From: Rostratula benghalensis
Taxonomy: Eukaryota > Chordata > Aves > Charadriiformes > Rostratulidae
Reading direction: 5' to 3'
DNA length: 64,000 nt
Assembly: GCA_013399305.1 (NCBI GenBank)
Contig: VXAI01000305.1
Span: 780,410-844,409 of the forward strand
Below are positions 58,101 to 64,000 of the stretch, piece by piece. A program made the position numbers and the translations under genes. Under the pieces are notes generated by a model. That model was not told where the DNA came from and searched no databases. It worked only from the letters and a program-made list of their open reading frames with translations. Each line of letters starts with the position of its first letter. Position 1 is the first letter of the stretch.

Positions 58101-58785
58101 AATGCTGGAAGAGCGGCGGAAAAGAGAGTTCCTGCTGGCTAAAATGCAAGAAATTGATAGAGAAACTCAAAACGTAGCAAGCATGAGACCTGCTTCCCAA
58201 GCACCCCTTGGAAACACAGCAAGAAAATGCGATTTGCTGGAGCACAAAGAAAAAACTCCTGAATCCTTTGAGATTCCCGGGAGGGTGAGTAACGGATTTC
58301 CCGCAGGCGAGAGGCGGGAGGATGCCACCAGAGCGCAGGGGCAGAAGCAGCGCAGCGTGAGGACCGTGGAGCTGAGCAGAGAGTTAACCTTTGGGAGTTA
58401 CGTACCTTCCTTCGGGAAAGGCTCGGGGAGGCCCAGCTGGCTTACCCAAAAAAGTGACAACTTTGAAGAAAACGTGAAGGAAATTGCAGATGGCCACAGC
58501 AAGAAAGAAAAGAAGTCCAATTTAATGGAACAGCTCTTCGGGAGCAGCGCCAGTACTGTCCTTCTTTCTAAAAATAATGATGGAGCACCTTTGGACGTAG
58601 AGTGGGACTCCAGAGCTACTCTCCTTCCCGAGAAGAACGGTAAAGGCAAAGGCAGAGAAGACGGTGAGCTTTTTGGTGAAGGAAGGAACCCAAGCCGGCA
58701 CCGTCAGCAGCACGCGGCGAGCAAGCCAGCGGTGAAGACCTTGGGTTCTTTAGAAGATGAAATTGAAGAAGTAATCTTACACTGA
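45966..58785 (+). CDS. LCA5: LCA5, lebercilin (seven coding exons, 684 residues)
   Basis: Lebercilin is a coiled-coil protein of the ciliary axoneme and basal body that supports intraflagellar transport in photoreceptor connecting cilia; loss in humans causes Leber congenital amaurosis type 5. Seven exons join in frame (2,055 nt with stop). The start [15 protein letters not shown] matches the family N-terminus and has a strong context (A at -3, G at +4). Residues 1-100 are polar and Ser-rich. About 102-303 is the lebercilin coiled-coil domain ([34 protein letters not shown]). About 304-550 is charged and weakly conserved. The C-terminal region keeps [10 protein letters not shown] (554-563), [14 protein letters not shown] (591-604) and an acidic end, LEDEIEEV. 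From memory human lebercilin is 697 residues, so the length fits. The paralogue LCA5L is less likely because the N- and C-terminal motifs match LCA5. All introns are GT-AG and no frameshift was seen. Confidence 0.96.
46165..48677 (+). other. LCA5: LCA5 intron 3
   Basis: Contains one CR1 copy together with the second arm of the inverted repeat (46745-47260). Otherwise it holds T-rich and short CA-rich simple sequence and nothing coding. Confidence 0.85.
46745..47260 (+). mobile_element. CR1 LINE 3' fragment plus non-CR1 flank (inverted-repeat arm B)
   Basis: About 46855-47257 is a sense CR1 3' half (GAGGGTGTCAGAGCCCTGG, GGTTGGACTGGATGATCTCC, CAGCATTCTGTGATTCT). The preceding ~110 bp, from CACCTCACCACCATAAACTG, is not typical CR1 but matches 32403-32520 in reverse complement. 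The whole block matches 32023-32520 inverted, with perhaps one difference per 15-20 bases by eye. Confidence 0.93.
48678..49207 (+). CDS. LCA5: LCA5 coding exon 2 (gene exon 4), coiled-coil core
   Basis: The largest internal exon, residues 67-243, between CTCTCAG and GTGAGG. It carries a basic stretch ([16 protein letters not shown]) and then continuous heptad-rich helix: [54 protein letters not shown]. It is the best-conserved part of the protein against my memory of the mammalian sequence. Confidence 0.97.
50681..50818 (+). CDS. LCA5: LCA5 coding exon 3 (gene exon 5)
   Basis: Forty-six codons, residues 244-289 ([17 protein letters not shown] to LNHLNQKLK), between CAATCGAAG and GTAAAA, phase 0 on both sides. 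Continues the coiled coil. The acceptor has a weak, A-interrupted pyrimidine tract and the donor is non-optimal. Confidence 0.94.
51718..51814 (+). CDS. LCA5: LCA5 coding exon 4 (gene exon 6)
   Basis: Residues 290-321 plus one base ([19 protein letters not shown] to IQRKR), acceptor TTCACTCACAG, donor GTAACT, phase 1. The EKEREL-KNIY-NR signature is a hallmark of lebercilin at the end of the coiled-coil domain. Confidence 0.95.
52312..52368. repeat. GTGTCTGC/GTGTCTGT microsatellite
   Basis: Imperfect tandem repeat of GTGTCTG-type units in LCA5 intron 6. The unit is too short and irregular for a CRISPR array. Confidence 0.9.
52942..53087 (+). CDS. LCA5: LCA5 coding exon 5 (gene exon 7)
   Basis: Residues 322-370, completing a split GCC codon and reading [20 protein letters not shown], ending ACA before donor GTGAGT. 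The [10 protein letters not shown] segment lines up with the family's TKGVQT motif; the rest is weakly conserved. The frame is fixed by the phases of the exons on either side. Confidence 0.88.
53784..54480 (-). mobile_element. CR1 LINE 3' fragment, long copy
   Basis: Antisense copy from AATCATAGAATCATGGAACT through GGTTGGAAGGGACCTTTCAG, TTTCTCCAGGCTGAACACCC, GACACACTCCAGCCCCTCAA to AACACCCCCAGGTCCTCCTC and CTGCCAGATCCCTCTGCAAA. At about 700 bp it is the longest CR1 here. It lies in LCA5 intron 7. Confidence 0.94.
55439..55577 (+). CDS. LCA5: LCA5 coding exon 6 (gene exon 8)
   Basis: Residues 371-416 plus one base ([19 protein letters not shown] to ERAEKLHD), acceptor TGATTTCAG, donor GTAAGG, phase 1. 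Almost entirely charged or Gln residues, likely helical. It corresponds to the Glu/Lys-rich region of mammalian lebercilin before the EWEREE motif. Confidence 0.9.
56608..57195 (-). mobile_element. CR1 LINE 3' fragment, third subfamily
   Basis: Antisense copy preceded by an (AATAG)n tail, then GTCCAGGTTGGGAGGGACCT, ACCCATGTCTCTAAGCTCTA, CCAGACTTGGTCTCCAGACC and GGACACACTCCAGCCCCTCA. Its distal half closely resembles the 53784 copy in the same gene. Confidence 0.94.
57372..57445 (-). mobile_element. CR1 LINE 3' end scrap
   Basis: TTGTGGGATTGTTTGGGTTG, GAAAGGACCTTAAAGATCAT and CCCTGCCCTGGGCAGGGA, about 75 bp, in LCA5 intron 8. Confidence 0.88.
57980..58785 (+). CDS. LCA5: LCA5 coding exon 7 (gene exon 9, terminal)
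   Basis: Residues 417-684 and TGA. The acceptor TTTCCTGCAG gives [12 protein letters not shown], matching the family's EWEREE motif across the junction. Contains [17 protein letters not shown] (compare the family LLAKLNEIDRE), [24 protein letters not shown] and the acidic C-terminus. Long stretches between these motifs look poorly conserved. Confidence 0.97.
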
Positions 58786-59675
58786 TCATATTTTTGTATC
58801 TTTCATATGTAAATACTGGAGGGGGGAGAAGAACTATTTTTGTGTAGTATTTATTAGGTACAGATTTGAAGCGTTTGGGATGTATTGTAAAGCCTTAGGA
58901 AGGAGTCATTTCCCTGTGTCTGGAGGAAAGATGCACTTTGGTAGAGCAGCCTCACCCACGGGCAGGAAACTCCTTCTGAAGGGTCATATCCACAGCAGAG
59001 CCTGGGGATCCAGCGCTGGTTCTGGTGGCAGCAGCACAGGGAAAGGTGTTCTGAGGGACTCGGAGAGGTGAGACAGGCACTGGGGGGCACATTCTTGCCC
59101 CTGAACTCTACTTCTCACAAGGCAGGGTTGTTACTTCCTGCAGGATGAGTTGGGTAAGAAAGGTGGGGAGCTTCTTTGTGGCACCCCTGGCATTCTCAGG
59201 GTGGCTACTTGATGGGCATCTCTGGCTGCAGGCAGCGTTGGGGCTGCTTTTCATTTCAAATACTTCTCTTTTTTTTTTTTGTTTTGGTTTTGCCTCAGAT
59301 ATTTTCTTTCTCAGGCACTTGGGGAGCCTCTTAACTGTGGCAGGAGAAGGCCCGGGTAACACCAGCGTGGGGAGGTGGATAGGGGAGACCTGGCACAAAA
59401 GGCTTGGGGAGAAAGAGAATATTCTGTGCTGCAATCATGTGGTCTCAGAAGAACATCGACAGAAACACAATTAACTCAGGAACAGCAGATCCTTCCTCTG
59501 CATAGCTTTTCTGGAGACCTTACCACCGAGTTTGTCTAATTCTTCTTGTATATTCACATTATATTTATTACCTAATGCCATTTTTTTGTAATTTCTAAAT
59601 TTTGTATGTAAAATTCCAATCATATTTTTTTTTTTTTAACAAAATGGTTTTATTAAATGAGTTGAGGAAAATTTT
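58786..59675 (+). other. LCA5: LCA5 3' UTR (inferred)
   Basis: Unique-looking, T-rich toward its end, from the stop codon to the ATTAAA signal, with no CR1 inside. The end point is inferred from the signal and a downstream GT-rich stretch. Confidence 0.6.
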
Positions 59676-59684
59676 TGTGTGTAG
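59652..59684 (+). terminator. LCA5: LCA5 poly(A) signal ATTAAA with GT-rich downstream element
   Basis: ATTAAA at 59652-59657 is followed about 15 bases later by TTTTTGTGTGTAG. No AATAAA was noticed between the stop codon and this point, so the common variant signal is the best candidate. Confidence 0.55.
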
Positions 59685-60613
59685 ATCATCCTTAACACCA
59701 AGTGCTGATGGTTTTTGTTTTGTTTTGTTTTTCTTAATATGATGATGTTGATACTGAGGTGGGGGTGGTCTGGTAGCGATGTTGCTGGTGATGTTACTCA
59801 CAGGATGGTGCCACCTACACAGGTTAAAAAAGGCAGGAAACAAGGGATTTAGCAAAGACATTCCAGAAAATAAGCTGAAGGTTAGAAAAAGTAAAAACCC
59901 GGATTTTGAAACACCTCTCTGATATGCTCCCTGTGAGCCTGATTCAAAACATTCTCAAATACAGAGAATTTTTTGTGATTTCATGATGCTTTTGAGACAA
60001 GGATTCTCTGACCGCAATGGCTCTTCAGGAGAGAAAGGCTGGCGTTTGCATCACGCAAGAACTTTCTTTGCTCCCCATCCAGGAGGGGAATTATTTGCAG
60101 ATCCAGACCTGGCGTGTGGGACCGTTCCCACCCCAGCAGCTCATGGTCACCTGCTTGCTGAAATTATTATCCATTGTAATATTACAGAATTCAGCTGGGT
60201 TGTTTTGCTTGCGGATGGGTGGAATACCAGGACAATTCCAGGCAGCCACAGTGAATTTAACTCTGCTCAACTCTTCCACAGGGATTTCTTTGGGGAATGC
60301 TGTGGTGTAAGAGGTGGGAGAAGTAGGTGTTTGTGAATGGATGGTCGTCTGTCGTGGTTTCCTTGTCCTACCTCAGGGGTGGCTCCTGCCCTTCTAGAAG
60401 GTGGCACTTTGCTCCAGCAGATACTGGGCTGTTTATTTTTTCTTTCCTGCAGCTGTGGACTCTAAGGCACGAAGCAATGCTGTAGGATCGTGTAGCACAC
60501 AGGGGGTTGGGGTTCTGTTTCTTTGTGAGTCAACCCATAACATCTGGAGAGTTCCAGCTGTGGTGCTGAACAGCCCTGCCCTGCTGTTCCAGCTACAGAT
60601 GTTCAGTTCCTGA

Positions 60614-60950
60614 GTTATGGGGTTGGAAGGGAACTCTGGAGCTCATCCAGTCCAACCCCCACCCACAGCAAGGTCACCCACAGCAGGTCACACAGGAACA
60701 TCTCCAGGAGGGGTTTGAATGTCTCCAGAGATGGAGACTCCACCACCTCTCTGGGCAGCCTCTGCCAGGGCTCTGACACCCTCAAGGCAAAGAAGTTCCT
60801 CCTCGTGTTGAGATGAAACTTCTGTTCCAGCTTGTGCCCATTGCCCCTCGTCCTGTCCCTGGAACCACTGAGAAGAGCCTGGCTCCATCCTCCTAACACC
60901 CACCCTTCAGCTCTTACAAAGCACTAATAAGGTCTCCCTTACTTGGAGAG
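60614..60950 (-). mobile_element. CR1 LINE 3' fragment
   Basis: Antisense copy: TTATGGGGTTGGAAGGGAAC, AACCCCCACCCACAGCAAGG, GATGGAGACTCCACCACCTC, GCAAAGAAGTTCCTCCTCGT. Same subfamily as the inverted-repeat copies. Confidence 0.93.
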
Positions 60951-62691
60951 GATATGTTTAGGCTACTTGGTAGCCCCAGGGCCATTGCTGGTCCTGGGTC
61001 AGAAGGTCCAACCCAGCCAGCCCTGAGCCCGTTTGTGCTGTTGGGAGGTGCTGAAGGAAATACCTGATCTGGCACATTGGGAGTAGGAAATTTGTTGAGG
61101 GAAAGTCTTGGGGCAAACGAGCATCATCAGGGCTTTTGCTGGTGCTGGGGCTCTAGAGGGTGCTTTGGGTGAGCCTTTGCTATTTGAGAGAATAGTAATA
61201 AATTCCCCGTGGTGCTCCGAAGCAGAGACCAGCAAAAACAGAGGCAGCAGAAGCAGTGCCTTGGGGAGAACGGTGCTGCTGATGGTAGGAAGGGAGGGTC
61301 TGTTCCTGGAGGCAATGGCTGTGCCGAGCCTGACCTACGCCTGTTCCGAGGTGACAACTTCCAGCAGGAGAGATGCCGTGGGTGACATGGCTCATGTAGA
61401 AAATTCCCTTTTTGTTGGCTGGGATTTGCCATGGTCTCCTGTTTCCGAGTTACCTCCGTGATTGGCGGTGAAGTTGTGATGCCTGCAGGAAGGAGAACAA
61501 TGGTATCGGTGTGCGCTGGCAGGCGGGACCGGTGGCTGCCGGGGAGTTGCTAGGATACCTCTCCAAAAGGTAGGATTCACTTCATTAACCACCAACCACG
61601 TTTGCATGAGAAATATATGACTTTTTTTTTTTTTTTCCTCCCCATCTTTGTTTTGTGCTGGCGTTAACTCTGCATCAGATGGGCAGGTGTGTCTTTTACC
61701 CACTTTTGAGATGGAAAGAACCCAACCCCCTGCTGTGCCCCGCAGCAAAGAATCCAGAGCCATTCCAGTGGCAGTCCCAGTAATCTGTAGGATGAGGGTG
61801 GCTGCCAGAGGGGAACATCAACCACCGGGATCCACGGGAAGGGTTTGACTTCGGGATCACATTTCTGGCGCGTAGCTGAGGCCAAACTTTCTGTTCTGCA
61901 GGAGAATCTTCCATCCTTACAAGGGAATTTTTCATCTCTTCTGTATTATTTTCTTTCCCAGCTCTGAGCAGGGGGTTGGACCAGAGGGACCTGCCAAGGT
62001 CCCAACCGGAGCTGCTCTGTGCTTCTGTCATCCCTGCCACATCCCACTGGCACGAACGCTCCCTTCCAGCAGAAACCCTTTGTCAAAGCCCTGTCGTGCT
62101 ACTTGGACAAAGTTGCCTCAGACACATCCTGTGTGTCCATCTGTTCTTGAATATGACAGCATTGTTTTCAGGACACAAACCCTAACTCAGCTCTGCCTCT
62201 CCAAAATAGCTGCCTGGGGAGCGCTCAGCCTTCCACTATCCTTTTCTTTGGTTTTTTTTTTTGTCTCATCTTCCCATTTCCTGAAACATTTTGTTCAAAC
62301 TTCATCTTCAGGACCTTTTTTCTGTTATTTCTGTAAGTCTGCCCTTGTTCCACAACCCTCTCTCTTCTCTTTCCCTCACATTTTCCTGAACTCCTCTTGC
62401 TGCTTCCACTGTGTCTTTCCTCTTGATGGACCATCATCCATCCCGTCTGCCTGAACAGTCTTCTGCTTTCTCTCCCCATCAGCCTCATAGTTATCATCCC
62501 CCTAAATTGCCTTTATCTCCTCTCTCACGGTGCCTTTCCTTGCTCTGGGCTCCCTACCAGCCATGTTGTGATGTTTCTTCTCACCTGTGGGTGGAAGGAA
62601 TATTGCAAGAGGTTAGGAAAGGTCTCACAGGAGAGGAGATGGCCTTATTCTGAAGCTGATTTCATTTGAGCTCATGCATGAGCACTAACAT

Positions 62692-62945
62692 CACAGAATC
62701 ATAGAATGGTTTGGGATGGAAGGGACCTTAAAGACCGTCCAGTTCCCACCCCCTGCCCTGGGCAGGGACACCTCCCACCAGACCAGGTTGCTCCAAGCCC
62801 CATCCAGCCTGGCCTTGAAGCCCTCCAGGGATGGGGCAGACACAGCTTCTCTGGGCAACCTGGGCCAGGCTCTCACCACCCTCACACCAAAGAATTTCTT
62901 TCCGAGATCTCATCTAAATCTCCCCTCCTTCAGTCCAGTGCCAAC
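62692..62945 (-). mobile_element. CR1 LINE 3' fragment
   Basis: Antisense copy: ATCACAGAATCATAGAATGG, TGGAAGGGACCTTAAAGACC, CTGCCCTGGGCAGGGACACC, CAACCTGGGCCAGGCTCTCA. Confidence 0.94.
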
Positions 62946-63124
62946 GCACCAAGATACTTGTACCCAGCTGGGCTGCTCAGGGGTCCTTACAATGACCCAG
63001 AGAACAAGAGTTGCTGCTGAGAAGACCTCACATCTCCTGGTCACTGCTGTGGCTGGCTTTGGAAGTGCTGTTTGGGAGCTGCCTGTGATTTTTTGTATCT
63101 CTCTTGTCCCACCTCTGTGAGTCA

Positions 63125-63412
63125 AGAGGATAGGGTCAGGCTTTTCTCAGTGGTGCCCAGTGACAGAATAAGGCACAAACTGTAACGTGGGAAATTCCAT
63201 CTAAATATGTGGGAAAACTTCTTTGCTGTGAGGGTGTCAGAGCACTGGAAGGGGCTGCCCAGAGAGGTGGTGGAGTCTCCATCTCTGGAGACATTCAAAC
63301 CCCTCCTGGAGATGTTCCTGTGGGACCTGCTGTGGGTGACCCTGCTGTGGGTGGGGGTTGGACTGGATGATCTCCAGAGGTCACTTCCAACCCCATAACT
63401 TATTCTGTGATT
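63125..63412 (+). mobile_element. CR1 LINE 3' fragment
   Basis: Sense copy: GAGGATAGGGTCAGGCTTTT, TTTGCTGTGAGGGTGTCAGA, GTTGGACTGGATGATCTCCA, ending AACCCCATAACTTATTCTGT. Confidence 0.93.
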
Positions 63413-64000
63413 AGGATTTCCTCACTGTCCTTTCTCACCTTCTCTGAGCTACCAAGGGTTCCAGCCTGTTCCTCTTCCCACCACCTCCCCTCAGTGGCCT
63501 TAAGCCTCTGGTTTGGTCTGAGTATAGATCACCCCTCCTGGTCCAAGTAACCCAAAAAGCTGCACGTTTCTGCAACAGGATCTTGATGAGTTGCTGATGT
63601 GGGAGCCTCTGGCGGCCCTTCTGCCCATCCTCCTGCTGCTCCCACATCCCAGACCTTCCCAGTCCTTCTCCCTTTATACCAGTCCTCCCGTTTCCATTGT
63701 GATACATTGGGAATCCGTGGGACCTGGCCTCTGCGCTGCTGTGTTTTGCAAAGCTTTTAATGAGCTGTTACAGCTTCACAGTTTGCTGCTTAATAATTCT
63801 CATGGTGGCAAGGATGGATAACCCGGGTGCTGTAATTCACTAGAGATGAGTTAATTACTAGCGCTCAGCCTGAAGAAATCGTGTTTGGATTGGCAAAGGG
63901 CACAAATGGAGCTCCCCTCCCTGACCTTCCTCTTGCTGTAAAGCTCACTTTGGCTTTGAATTCTTGGTCAAAACAAGCACAGAACTAACCTTGAAGTGCC

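Larger units (their letters stand above)
59685..64000. other. intergenic DNA downstream of LCA5
   Basis: No supported gene. It holds three CR1 fragments (60.6, 62.7 and 63.1 kb), T-rich runs, and otherwise unremarkable sequence. In mammals HMGN3 follows LCA5 on the same strand, but no HMGN3 exon was recognised here. Confidence 0.75.

Noticed and set aside
59685..64000. HMGN3 first exon downstream of LCA5
   Set aside because: Expected from mammalian gene order, but no sequence encoding the HMGN3 N-terminus was found.

Overview
This window is vertebrate nuclear DNA, almost certainly from a bird. It has small exons in kilobase-scale introns, CpG-island promoters, and about 25 fragments of the CR1 non-LTR retrotransposon carrying the avian 3' end (GGTTGGAAGGGACCT and its complement, next to ATTCTRTGATT-type tails). 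No CRISPR array, operon, rRNA, tRNA or prokaryote-like gene was seen. The species cannot be named from this sequence.

Two protein-coding genes are present, arranged head-to-head. On the minus strand, positions 1855-21687 hold the first two coding exons of SH3BGRL2, a small thioredoxin-fold, SH3-binding glutamate-rich-like protein. Exon 1 encodes 15 codons at 21643-21687 and exon 2 encodes 62 codons at 1855-2040. The remaining C-terminal exon or exons lie left of base 1. Its promoter CpG island is cut by a 371-base run of N at 21751-22121.

On the plus strand, about 40.4-59.7 kb holds what looks like the whole LCA5 gene (lebercilin, a ciliary coiled-coil protein). It has a CpG-island promoter with four CCAAT boxes and an X-box-like palindrome, two inferred non-coding 5' exons, and seven coding exons (45966-46164, 48678-49207, 50681-50818, 51718-51814, 52942-53087, 55439-55577, 57980-58785). 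These join in frame to a 684-residue protein. A likely 3' UTR ends near an ATTAAA signal at 59652.

The roughly 18.7 kb between the two start regions (21.7-40.4 kb) has no recognisable protein gene. It holds about ten CR1 copies, an isolated CpG-dense patch at 32.63-32.84 kb that ends in a good splice donor, and one arm of a ~500 bp inverted repeat whose partner lies in LCA5 intron 3. The last 4.3 kb (59.7-64 kb) is downstream intergenic DNA with three CR1 fragments.

No exotic new system was found. The best leads are regulatory or structural: an upstream ORF across the LCA5 exon 2/3 junction that stays in frame with either candidate acceptor, a two-codon uORF just before the SH3BGRL2 start, the LCA5 promoter architecture (duplicated 99-bp unit, YY1 site, CCAAT cluster, X-box), the isolated CpG patch, and the inverted repeat.
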